Assembly (NCBI RefSeq): GCF_030295935.1 | Contig: NZ_AP027362.1 | Location: forward strand, 3,162,001-3,226,000 | Direction of reading: 5' to 3' | Length of the DNA: 64,000 nucleotides | Origin: Thalassotalea piscium | Lineage (GTDB): Bacteria > Pseudomonadota > Gammaproteobacteria > Enterobacterales > Alteromonadaceae | Part shown: in pieces, positions 28,223 through 36,048 of the stretch | Numbering within the stretch: the first letter of the stretch is position 1 | Layout: the number at the start of each line of letters is the position of its first letter | Position numbers and translations under genes: made by a program | The notes under the pieces: generated by a model | Told to the model about the DNA's origin: nothing | Databases searched by the model: none | What the model saw: the letters and a program-made list of their open reading frames with translations, nothing else

Positions 28223-28466
28223 TAGCTTGCTTTTGTGCAATTACTGCATTAACAATATCTTCTGCTGAACGAGAACTAAAGCCACTTTGTTCGGCCTTAA
28301 TAAGTTCTTTTCTAATAACATCAATTTCATTAGAACGTGCTTGTTCTTTTCTAATCAAATCACGTAACAACTCACTATCGCTTGCATAGTTTCCTGTAGC
28401 AAGTTGCGATTGTAACCACAACTCTTGCTGAGCAGTTACAGTGATACTTTTCTTTACCATAGCCAT
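28209..28466 (-). CDS. parD: ParD-type antitoxin (ribbon-helix-helix)
   Basis: From the ATG at 28466 (GAGG about 8 nt upstream) this encodes 85 residues. An N-terminal ribbon-helix-helix (VKKSITVTAQQELWLQSQLATGNYASDSELLRDLIR) is followed by a toxin-binding tail (SGFSSRSAEDIVNAVIAQKQANGEL), matching the ParD/CopG family. It should neutralise the ParE toxin and repress the promoter at about 28470-28560. Confidence 0.9.
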   Translation of the reverse strand: MAMVKKSITVTAQQELWLQSQLATGNYASDSELLRDLIRKEQARSNEIDVIRKELIKAEQSGFSSRSAEDIVNAVIAQKQANGEL

Positions 28467-28650
28467 AATAGACACCTCGTAAGGATATGTTCCTACTTTA
28501 TACTACCACATATAAGTTTAGTACGGAATATTGGTAATTCATATAGATGTTACTATTCAAATAGAAGGCGATAAGAATATCGGTAAGGTAGTGGTCTTGA
28601 CCAACTTAAAGGCTGAAAAATAGTTGGGGTGACAGTCTCGCCAATGGGGC

Positions 28651-28688
28651 CTCATAATCGGCGGGTCCCCTGTTCAAGTCAGGGAGGG
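28651..28688. repeat. Attachment-site repeat (distal end of island)
   Basis: A 38-bp near-perfect copy of the tRNA-Ile2 anticodon-to-T-arm segment. It lacks the D-arm and the 3' acceptor strand, so it cannot be a tRNA; it marks the far junction of the island. Confidence 0.8.
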
Positions 28689-28812
28689 TAATTATCTCGA
28701 ACCCCCTTTAAACCTAACAAATATATATAATACCTACCTGTACAGTTCTGATACAATCTTGCGAAATCTTAAGTTTTAAGTAACACGGACCTAATGTTAC
28801 TAACTTTGGTGT

Positions 28813-28981
28813 TATACCAATCTCACTAATTATGTGAACATTTCTACTGGTTAAAACAATCAACTACTGCGTTATTTACTTTATAATTAGAACAACTAGT
28901 TATGAAAATAAATGCCTTGTATTTGACTGTTTTCACTGCGTATAAAATAGATCACTTAAGTAATGAAACTGGTATTACTAA
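28813..28981. repeat. MITE-like element, family 2
   Basis: The left end ATACCAATCTCACTAATTAT and the right end AAGTAATGAAACTGGTATTA are imperfect inverted repeats of about 18 bp. A second copy sits at 35702-35775 inside a family-1 element. It has no ORF. The 28691-29288 gap otherwise shows nothing recognisable. Confidence 0.55.
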
Positions 28982-29288
28982 AATGGCTAGAACAACAAAA
29001 CCTCTAACACAAAACCTCTAACAAATACGGAAATAAAACAAGCTGATACCAATTCGTTTAGGACTTTCCCTTCAGCAAGACTGTTAAGTTCTAAAATTAG
29101 TTAAAGTTGAGATTTCATTTAACATATTTACAAATTATTTTTACTTTTTATCAGGAACGTATGTCCTTATTGATTTTTCTGTGATAATTTAAAAATTGTC
29201 ATTATATTTAACTCGTGTAATGTCATCTTTATTAGAAGAACTCTGTTCTAACTTATATCTACAAAATAAAATTATTTAAGGATAAATA

Positions 29289-30064
29289 ATGCACAAACAC
29301 ACAAACACACAAACACACATATTCTGTGTAAAATATTCACCTTTTCAACGCTTTTCTTACTAATATTACAATTTACTTTAAGTTCGAAAACATACGCAGA
29401 TACGACTGAAATCATTCAAATAACTGCATCACAATGGGGAACTCATACAGGGTCTTGGACGGTAACTTGCGAAGGTTCCGGCTGTAAAAGTGCTGCAGAC
29501 AACGTACAAAGTACGATTGATAACATGTTACAAAATGCCGCAGAAGAGTATGTTGAACAAGAAGAGGTACAAGGGTTATTTTGTACAGAATTGAGTGGCG
29601 AAAGACCTGATCATTGTCAGTCAATGTTTGGTGGTAATATGCATTGGCCATTCACTGGAGATTCAAGCGCATTATGGAATATCCCCTCAGCAACAAACGG
29701 TTGTGGGACTGGAAGTGCTTTAGAATGGGCGTTAGCAAAATACACCAAAGGAACTGGCGGCTTTTCCGGCAACTTAAATGAACCTTCTGATGGATATTCA
29801 TTTGAAAGCGCATGTAACACCCACGATTTATGTTATAGCGGCTCTTCTGGCCAAATAGGTTGTGATGTGGCTTTTCATGATACACTAACTGGAATATGCG
29901 GTTCAAATTACGACTGTGAAAAATTTGCAGATGCATATGGCAGTGCTGTCAAAATATTTGGTGAAGACCCCTACGAAAACGCTGGTAAGACTCAAGAATG
30001 TAGAGAGTTTAAAAATGACATGAAAGAAAATTGCAGTGATGTAAGCGGCATAAGTGGCACTTAA
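29289..30064 (+). CDS. Secreted phospholipase A2-like protein, start out of frame via an 8-bp repeat
   Basis: The ATG at 29289 has a good RBS (AAGGA, 7 nt spacing). It is followed by 3.5 copies of CACAAACA, and in this copy its frame closes at TAA 29361-29363. The frame that continues to 30064 begins in the repeat. It encodes a signal peptide (KIFTFSTLFLLILQFTLSSKTYA), then the calcium-dependent phospholipase A2 site ACNTHDLCYSG with following CDVAFHD, in a Cys-rich mature domain. Removing one octamer joins the ATG to that frame. The internal ATG at 29525 would give a leaderless 179-residue product. It may hydrolyse phospholipids outside the cell. An assembly error in the repeat is the alternative. 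Confidence 0.7.
29292..29319 (+). repeat. Octanucleotide tandem repeat just after a start codon
   Basis: CACAAACA occurs three times in a row, followed by CACA. Eight is not a multiple of three, so each gain or loss shifts the reading frame. Two (or five) copies put the ATG at 29289 in frame with the phospholipase; the three seen here do not. Confidence 0.9.
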
Positions 30065-30086
30065 TCATTGGTATTTGGAGTAAATA

Positions 30087-30956
30087 ATGAAAATATTAAT
30101 TACCTTTTTAGCCATATTGGCATGCATTCTTGTTGGGCTAACGTATTTCAAAACAAATGACCAACCAGTATCTAATAACATGATCGAAGAAACTATTGAA
30201 ACTAAGCGTTTGCAACCTGAAAGTAGTTTATCTCAACAACTACCTGAAAAAACTACTGATTCAGGCATTTCAGATGAAATATCAACGCAGCAAACAGTGA
30301 ATTCTTTTGCTCAATTATTAGAAAAGCTAACCCCATATGAGCAAGAAAAATATTTAACACTCAATAAACAATTATTTGGTGCATTAGAATTTACAGATAA
30401 TAATACTTACGAGATCTGGCTCAAGCAAGGTTTTCCATCGGTTAGAGAGATTAACTATTTATCACAATATGACAGGAAGGATTTAGGGCTAACTCTATTT
30501 AATAGCGCTAGTTCATATCCTATATTTACCGACGAACCTTCATTAAACTTACCAGCATTAAGTGCTATCAACTTAATTGAAACCATTGCAGAACTAGAGA
30601 CAGTAGTCAGGTACTATTTTCCTGAATACCAACAAGGCGAGCCATTCCCTGTTACAAGTAAGTGGCCTAATGGTGAGCGCCCTGAACAGGTAAATGAGGT
30701 ATTAAGGTCAATAATTACATCTTATGCAAGTGTAAGAGAGCATACGGCAATTCAATATCTCGCTCGTGCAAGATATGAGCAATTAAGTTTTGGAATGGGT
30801 GAAGGCCAGAGTAATGCTACAACAGTTTTAACTAAGTTAGCCAAAGCGGATAAAAAACTTGGAGGCAATAACAACTTATCTAACTATGTTGCACACCACT
30901 ACCCTGAACATATTGAAGAATATGAAAAACTACGTAATGAAAAGGATATCAACTAG
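30087..30956 (+). CDS. Membrane-anchored protein of unknown function, partner of the phospholipase gene
   Basis: The protein has 289 residues with an N-terminal membrane anchor or uncleaved signal (MKILITFLAILACILVGLTY). The ILAC could be a weak lipobox but is not canonical. A low-complexity Glu/Thr/Ser linker (about 30-70) leads to a soluble, probably helical domain. I recognise no family. RBS GGAGT precedes the ATG, and it lies 22 bp after the phospholipase stop, so the two are probably one transcript. A chaperone, modulator or immunity role toward the phospholipase is possible but unproven. Confidence 0.7.
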   Translation: MKILITFLAILACILVGLTYFKTNDQPVSNNMIEETIETKRLQPESSLSQQLPEKTTDSGISDEISTQQTVNSFAQLLEKLTPYEQEKYLTLNKQLFGALEFTDNNTYEIWLKQGFPSVREINYLSQYDRKDLGLTLFNSASSYPIFTDEPSLNLPALSAINLIETIAELETVVRYYFPEYQQGEPFPVTSKWPNGERPEQVNEVLRSIITSYASVREHTAIQYLARARYEQLSFGMGEGQSNATTVLTKLAKADKKLGGNNNLSNYVAHHYPEHIEEYEKLRNEKDIN

Positions 30957-31005
30957 TTTGATATATTATTATTTAAATGACGTTATTAATCTAAATACCA
31001 AATCA

Positions 31006-31035
31006 AAATGCCATGATAATGTTATCATGGCATTT
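31006..31035. terminator. Palindromic hairpin, probable terminator
   Basis: AAATGCCATGATAA pairs perfectly with TTATCATGGCATTT around TG. It follows the phospholipase partner gene by 49 bp and may end that transcript in both directions; the T-run is short. Confidence 0.65.
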
Positions 31036-31069
31036 ATGTTAATAGTCCGAGTTTATAATTGATGAGCCA

Positions 31070-31207
31070 CTATGCTCTGTTTCCGTTATTAATATTTACA
31101 TTGTCATTGGGGCCCATCATCATAGAACCTTCAATACTGGACCACCAATCATTGATATTATGATCTACATATTCTTGACCTAATAATGAACTGCTGTTTT
31201 TATGAAC
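31070..31207 (-). pseudogene. 3' part of a small gene interrupted by the IS3-family element
   Basis: The minus-strand frame reads through KNSSSLLGQEYVDHNINDWW to a stop at 31070. If the IS and one copy of its 4-bp duplication are removed, the frame continues to an ATG just beyond 32426, giving a product of about 48 residues (MHFVHKNSSSLLG...). There is no clear RBS and no family match, so it is only a tentative gene. Confidence 0.3.
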
Positions 31208-31265
31208 TGGTTTAATTGAGCTGGACACTTTAATAACGGACAATGTTCCAATATTGAGGTGTAAA

Positions 31266-31553
31266 ATGACAAAACGAAAAAATAAAACGTATTCAACAGA
31301 GTTCAAGCAAGAAGCAGTCGCTTTAGTTACCGAGCAAGGTTACACCGTTACAGAGGCCGCGGCTTCTTTAGGTATAACCACAAAGTTGATTTATAACTGG
31401 AAAGCCAAGTTCGAAGAGCAGCAAGCTGATAAGGTGTTAAGTGAAGATGAACGAGCCGAGTTAAAGCGGCTACGAAAAGAAGTTAAAAATCTTAAAATGG
31501 AGAAAGAAATTTTAAAAAAGGCCAGCGCCTTCTTTGCGAGAGAAATGAAGTAA
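31266..31553 (+). CDS. IS3-family transposase OrfA (HTH domain)
   Basis: The start at ATG 31266 is supported by GAGGTG. The protein has 95 residues with a helix-turn-helix (FKQEAVALVTEQGYTVTEAAASLGI) and a leucine-zipper-like coiled coil (LKRLRKEVKNLKMEKEILKK). A slippery heptamer A AAA AAG at 31514-31520 allows -1 frameshifting into OrfB to make the active OrfAB transposase. Confidence 0.93.
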   Translation: MTKRKNKTYSTEFKQEAVALVTEQGYTVTEAAASLGITTKLIYNWKAKFEEQQADKVLSEDERAELKRLRKEVKNLKMEKEILKKASAFFAREMK

Positions 31554-31591
31554 AGTATAAATTCATTAATGCTCACAGTCCGGCTTATCCC

Positions 31592-32422
31592 GTGCTACCG
31601 CTTTGTGCTGCAATGCAAGTAAGTCGTTCAGGTTATTATGCTTGGCTTAAGCGACCTGGAAAACTCATTACCGCTGAAACGCTGCAGTTATATAGGAAAG
31701 CTAAAACTTTTTTTAAGCGCAGTAGGAATAGTTTAGGCTATCGAGAGCTTCGAAAAAAGTTACGCAAAGAAGGCTTTAACATTGGCACATATAAAACACG
31801 AAAGCTTATGGAAAAGCTTAATCTAGTTGTTAAGCAACGTGTTGCTTACAAAGTGACAACCAAACGAAAGCATTCAGATACGGTTGCAGATAACTTACTT
31901 AACCAGAACTTTGACCCAGAAGGCCCCAATCAAGTGTGGGCTGGTGATATCACTTACCTTAAAACGGGTGAAGGCTGGATGTATCTAGCGGTAGTCATGG
32001 ATTTATACTCTCGTCGAATTGTTGGCTGGCATATTGATACACGTATGACGACAGGCTTAGTGATGAAGGCCATGATTAAAGCTTATAACATAAGAAAACC
32101 ACCTAAGGGCTTAGTGTTTCACTCTGACCGAGGTTCACAATATACGAGCAAGCGGTATCGTAAGTTACTGAATCAACTTGGTGTTCGATCTAGTATGGGC
32201 GATGTTGGTGCTTGTTGGGATAATGCTGTTGTTGAGCGTTTCTTTGGTAGTCTAAAGTACGGTTGGTTATTAAAAGTGGCTCAACCTACACGTGAACACA
32301 TGAAAAAAGGTGTGACTGAATACATGAGGTATTACAACCTAGAAAGGTTGCATTCAGCAAATGGTGATCAGTCACCAGTACAGTATGAAAATTCTTTAAG
32401 AAAAGTGTCCGCCTGGAGTTGA
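31592..32422 (+). CDS. IS3-family transposase OrfB (DDE integrase domain)
   Basis: The 276 residues from GTG include the HTH_21 region (SRSGYYAWLKRPG, RSRNSLGYRELRKKL) and an rve catalytic core with intact DDE: VWAGDITYLKT, VFHSDRGSQYTS and DNAVVERFFGSLK. The frame is open back to the slippery site at 31514, where it reads GQRLLCERNEVKYKFINAHS, so the functional product is the OrfAB fusion. Confidence 0.94.
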   Translation: MLPLCAAMQVSRSGYYAWLKRPGKLITAETLQLYRKAKTFFKRSRNSLGYRELRKKLRKEGFNIGTYKTRKLMEKLNLVVKQRVAYKVTTKRKHSDTVADNLLNQNFDPEGPNQVWAGDITYLKTGEGWMYLAVVMDLYSRRIVGWHIDTRMTTGLVMKAMIKAYNIRKPPKGLVFHSDRGSQYTSKRYRKLLNQLGVRSSMGDVGACWDNAVVERFFGSLKYGWLLKVAQPTREHMKKGVTEYMRYYNLERLHSANGDQSPVQYENSLRKVSAWS

Positions 32423-32614
32423 CCAGAACAAAGTGCATCGATTATATAATGTTGTTAATAATTATATCCACGACAAATTGTCACGTTTTTGCAATTAATA
32501 TTCAGTAGCACACTTGCCTTATTTAAAAGATTTTCGGAAAATTTATTGGTAAAAACATCAAAAATGACAGATACTTAGCCTAGCTAATCAACGAATTGAG
32601 GTAACCAGTAACGC

Positions 32615-34000
32615 GTGAAAATAGTGTCGTTAATGCAAGATGAAAACTTGTCGTTTAAAGTTAATCAGCAGTTGCTTCCTCAAGAAACGCAGCAACTCGA
32701 TTTATATTTTTCTATACCTGACGAAATGGGTATTAATGCCCTTACTTTACCTGAAGATACTTATTTTTATAGTAGTATTAAAAGCTACTTAGCTTATTTC
32801 TCCCAAGAGGTGCACTTACCGCTGGTACGCAGTCGTTTTATTAGCCAAAAAAAAGGGGAAGAAAGTGATTACCGTACTAATTTAAATTTATTCTCCTATC
32901 AGTTCAGGCTTGCCTTAGACAATGATTTAAAACAAGCATTACAAGAAGAAGATGTTGACGTTTTTTATCAAGCCGCTACCGATTTGCTTGAACAAACAGA
33001 AGGTTTACTTAAAAAATTAAGGCGTTATACGCCACCCGATCAAAAGCTGAGTTCATATTTTGAAAATGTAGACAACTATTTAAGTTGGTACACTGAACAG
33101 TCTTTTTTAAGTTTACTTGCTAATAGCCCAAAAAGTAGCGACCAAACTGTTGTGCGCGACAAAATATTTGATTTATGTCGCAGTGAGAATAAATACCGTC
33201 AAGACAACAACTACAACTCACAAATTACTTTAGACGACCCTAATCGCATTACAAACAAAATGCGACTTCTACAAAGATTAAGTGAATTTGGCGTAGTATT
33301 TAAAAGAGAAACATCTAACCTGAACAATCACTTAAAGCGATTTGTTAGAGGTGGGGTAACAACTGTTATCATGGGGTTTATGATGGCTATCGTGCTTAAC
33401 TCTCGAACAGTTTATACTGAAGTTACATTGTTACTCATATTATTTTTAGGGCTTTTATACGGCTTGCGTGAAGTATTTCGCGATGACCTTATGCGTATTA
33501 TCTGGCGGTGGATAGAGAAAGGTAGGCCTAAATGGCTTCATGTTTTTACCGACAGTTTAAGTAAGGCAAAAATGGCCCAGCAAACTATTTGGTTGGAATA
33601 TATTAAAGAAAGTGACCTGCCCGAGAAAGTAGATGCATTATTTCAAAAGCGTCGGCAACAGAATAAACAATCAGCTCAGTTATTGCACTTTCGTTGTGAA
33701 TCCAGAGTGTTTGCTAAAGAGTTTATGCCTGGATTTGGTGAGATTCAAAATCAACTATTTTTTAATATGACGCCTTTTGTGCGTTTTTTAAAAAAAGGTG
33801 AGGGGCGCTTATATTCATTCGAAGGGGGTAAAATATCTAACCAAGGCGTTGAACGCCGCTATCAAATGAATTTAATTCTGGTACAAACAAACAAGCATGA
33901 AAAAACATTTTATTCACGTTATAAAATTACCATTAACCGCTCTAAAATAGTCAATATTGAAGAAATGGAAAATGAACAAAATTTTGAACAAAGCGAATAA
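32615..34000 (+). CDS. Conserved-looking membrane protein of unknown function
   Basis: The protein has 461 residues from GTG (GAGGT 12 nt upstream) and no signal peptide. About 240 mostly helical residues come first, then two closely spaced membrane segments (about 248-265 and 270-290: GGVTTVIMGFMMAIVL, VTLLLILFLGLLYGL). A basic, beta-rich C-terminal domain of about 170 residues follows. I do not recognise a family. It stands alone between the IS3 element and a MITE. Codon use looks like its neighbours, so it is probably a resident gene. Confidence 0.75.
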   Translation: MKIVSLMQDENLSFKVNQQLLPQETQQLDLYFSIPDEMGINALTLPEDTYFYSSIKSYLAYFSQEVHLPLVRSRFISQKKGEESDYRTNLNLFSYQFRLALDNDLKQALQEEDVDVFYQAATDLLEQTEGLLKKLRRYTPPDQKLSSYFENVDNYLSWYTEQSFLSLLANSPKSSDQTVVRDKIFDLCRSENKYRQDNNYNSQITLDDPNRITNKMRLLQRLSEFGVVFKRETSNLNNHLKRFVRGGVTTVIMGFMMAIVLNSRTVYTEVTLLLILFLGLLYGLREVFRDDLMRIIWRWIEKGRPKWLHVFTDSLSKAKMAQQTIWLEYIKESDLPEKVDALFQKRRQQNKQSAQLLHFRCESRVFAKEFMPGFGEIQNQLFFNMTPFVRFLKKGEGRLYSFEGGKISNQGVERRYQMNLILVQTNKHEKTFYSRYKITINRSKIVNIEEMENEQNFEQSE

Positions 34001-34017
34001 CGGTTTGGCTTGGTTAT

Positions 34018-34218
34018 TTAACCTTAGCTCGGGTTAAGAGATAAGTTAATGCCCTGAAATTGCTAGACTTGTGGTTGTAGCCACTCACTAGTTTGATAGT
34101 TTTTCTTAATTCAAGGCAAATTCATTAAGAATAGTTACTCTATTGTTTATGAATTTAACACAGAAGTAAGGAAAAATAGCTGCTAGAGAGCTATTTATTA
34201 TCCCGAGTTGAGGTTATT
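34018..34218. repeat. MITE-like element, family 1
   Basis: Left TTTAACCTTAGCTCGGGTTA and right TTATCCCGAGTTGAGGTTAT are inverted copies. The internal TTAATTCAAGGCAAATTC matches other family copies. The remaining gap to 34489 is AT-rich with no ORF. Confidence 0.6.
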
Positions 34219-34489
34219 TACATTTTTGCCTTTTAAATTAGATCAACTACCTATGAATTCACTAAAGCCCTTCAAAAATACATTGCTCTGCTCATAAACT
34301 ATCGTTATTTGACCATAATTAATGTCGAATTTTTTTACACATATGTTCAAAGAGAAAAGTAAAATCATGTTAAACCCTTGCTTTTATTAAACTTATTAAC
34401 AGCGGCTTAAATATTGCATTTACATTAAGTTAACAGTTTATCAAAGATAAATGTTATTAAAACCAACAATAATATAAAGAGAACATTAG

Positions 34490-35599
34490 ATGAGTAAAAC
34501 TAAACTATCAGCAATATCAGGAGCTGTTTTAGCCGCTTCGATGTTGATGTCTCAAGCAAATGCAACAACTATCGCCCTTGATTATGACCCCGCTCAGTTT
34601 GCTGATGCCCGAGGTCAAAAAGCATTAGCGGGCTTTCAGCAAGCTGCAAAATTTTGGGAAACACTATTTTCTGATAATATCACGGTAAATTTAGGTATTG
34701 GATTTAGCGCGTTACCGCCAAACGTAATTGGCTCTACAAGTTCAAGTGCAGATGTTTATTACTATCAAGATGTCGCCGTTGCATTATTTAATGATCAACA
34801 ATCTATCGCTGATAACATGGCTGTAAGTAGCTTACCATGCGATGACCAAAGTGTCGGGGCTTGTGCTATTCGCTTTTTAGATCAAGAAAACCCTAGCGCT
34901 CCATTTTCTCCTGAATTAGATGCTGATGGCACAGGCGACAACTTTGCTTTGGCTGTGAACCAAGCTAATGCTAAAGCTTTAGGATTAGGTGTAGGGCTAG
35001 GTGGATGGTCAGCACTAGATGCTGAAGTTAACTTTAGTAGTGAGTTTGCTTTCGATTTTGATAGAACAGACGGTATTGATTTAGACAAAATGGATTTTGT
35101 TGGTGTAGCTATTCATGAAATTGGTCATGCCCTTGGTTTTGTTAGTGGCGTTGATACTTATGATTTCGTTTATAACTCTGGCAACATTGACCCAGAACTA
35201 GACTTAGATGGCTACGCTATGGCATCGGTTTTAGATTTATTTCGTTTTTCTGAAGCAAGTGTACAAGCCGGTACGGGGGTAAGAGACTGGACTCCTGGTT
35301 CTGATGCTTATTTTTCTCTTGATAACGGCACTACAAACTTTGCTCCATTCTCTACCGGTTCATTTGGTGGAGACGGCAGACAAGCGAGCCATTTTAAAGA
35401 TAACTTAGGTATTGGCATAATGGACCCAACGTTTTCTTTTGGTGAGTTTGGTGACATTAGCTTTTTAGATATACTCGCTTTTGATGCTATTGGTTGGGAT
35501 ATAAATACCGCTGCTGTTCCAGAGCCAGCTACTATCGCAATATTTGGTTTAGCACTTGCTGGTTTAGCGTCACGTCGTCGCTCTATAAATGTTAAATAA
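34490..35599 (+). CDS. PEP-CTERM-anchored zinc metalloprotease (NF038122-like)
   Basis: This 369-residue exported protein has a signal peptide (1-26, ending ANA), a zincin active site GVAIHEIGHALGFVSGVD (HExxHxxGxxxxD) at about residue 204, and a C-terminal PEP-CTERM tail: VPEPATIAIFGLALAGLASR plus an Arg-rich end. The tail directs processing by an exosortase (EpsH), so the protein is probably cell-surface or extracellular-matrix associated. Its substrate is unknown. It is followed by a terminator at 35623. Confidence 0.9.
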   Translation: MSKTKLSAISGAVLAASMLMSQANATTIALDYDPAQFADARGQKALAGFQQAAKFWETLFSDNITVNLGIGFSALPPNVIGSTSSSADVYYYQDVAVALFNDQQSIADNMAVSSLPCDDQSVGACAIRFLDQENPSAPFSPELDADGTGDNFALAVNQANAKALGLGVGLGGWSALDAEVNFSSEFAFDFDRTDGIDLDKMDFVGVAIHEIGHALGFVSGVDTYDFVYNSGNIDPELDLDGYAMASVLDLFRFSEASVQAGTGVRDWTPGSDAYFSLDNGTTNFAPFSTGSFGGDGRQASHFKDNLGIGIMDPTFSFGEFGDISFLDILAFDAIGWDINTAAVPEPATIAIFGLALAGLASRRRSINVK

Positions 35600-35622
35600 A
35601 TTATAAGTCAAAATTGAAATAT

Positions 35623-35650
35623 AAAAGACGCTTCTTAGCGTCTTTTTTTA
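35623..35650 (+). terminator. Intrinsic terminator after the metalloprotease gene
   Basis: AAAAGACGCT and AGCGTCTTTTTTT form a stem around TCTT, 24 bp beyond the stop codon. Confidence 0.88.
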
Positions 35651-35657
35651 TAAATGA

Positions 35658-36026
35658 TTTTAACCTGAACTCGGGATAATGGATGTACGTTTAAAGCATA
35701 TAATACCAATCTCACTAACTATGTGATCATTTCTACGGGCTAAAAATAGATCACTTAATTAATGAAACTGCTATAAAAGTCATTCTTTGCAATATTTTAG
35801 ATTATTTCTAATTTGGTACTAGGTGCAAGTTTACTACCAATGCTATAAGTTTGGTGTGAATCAAGGCTAATTTGTGTACCTAATAGTCGCAAATTAGCTA
35901 GTAGCAAATTAACGGTTTTTTAGTTCCAGACAAAAACCAAGTACCTACGTCCATGCAGGCAACGCAGATACGCATAAATGTCGTAGCTTTGGTGTACTTA
36001 GCTTATCCCGAATTCAGGTTAATTAT
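35658..36026. repeat. MITE-like element, family 1, with a nested family-2 copy
   Basis: TTAACCTGAACTCGGGATAA at the left and TTATCCCGAATTCAGGTTAA at the right form 20-bp near-perfect inverted ends. At 35702-35775 sits a short family-2 copy (ATACCAATCTCACTAACTAT ... TTAATTAATGAAACTGCTAT). The element fills the metalloprotease-YCF48 gap; no gene is present. Confidence 0.65.
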
Positions 36027-36048
36027 ATTAGAAAGTATCTCGACACTT

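Larger units (their letters stand above)
24662..28690. mobile_element. Genomic island at tRNA-Ile2, about 4 kb, no integrase left
   Basis: Flanked by the tRNA gene and a direct 38-bp copy of its 3' half. Its genes are all on the minus strand: a decayed RadC/JAB gene, a small unknown ORF, a primase-helicase protein and a ParD/ParE pair. An integrase is expected near one end but none is seen, so the island is probably a shrunken remnant or was mobilised in trans. The stretch 24662-24884 (223 bp) holds no recognisable gene. Confidence 0.7.
31208..32425 (+). mobile_element. IS3-family insertion sequence with 4-bp target duplication
   Basis: The 1218-bp element has imperfect terminal inverted repeats beginning TGGT and sharing GGACACTTT at both ends. 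It is flanked by a direct GAAC (31204-31207 and 32426-32429). Two overlapping-frame ORFs are present with a frameshift signal between them. All parts look intact. Confidence 0.92.

Noticed and set aside
28651-28688. A second tRNA gene
   Set aside because: Only the anticodon-to-T-arm part is present; the D-arm and acceptor strands are missing, so it is an integration scar.
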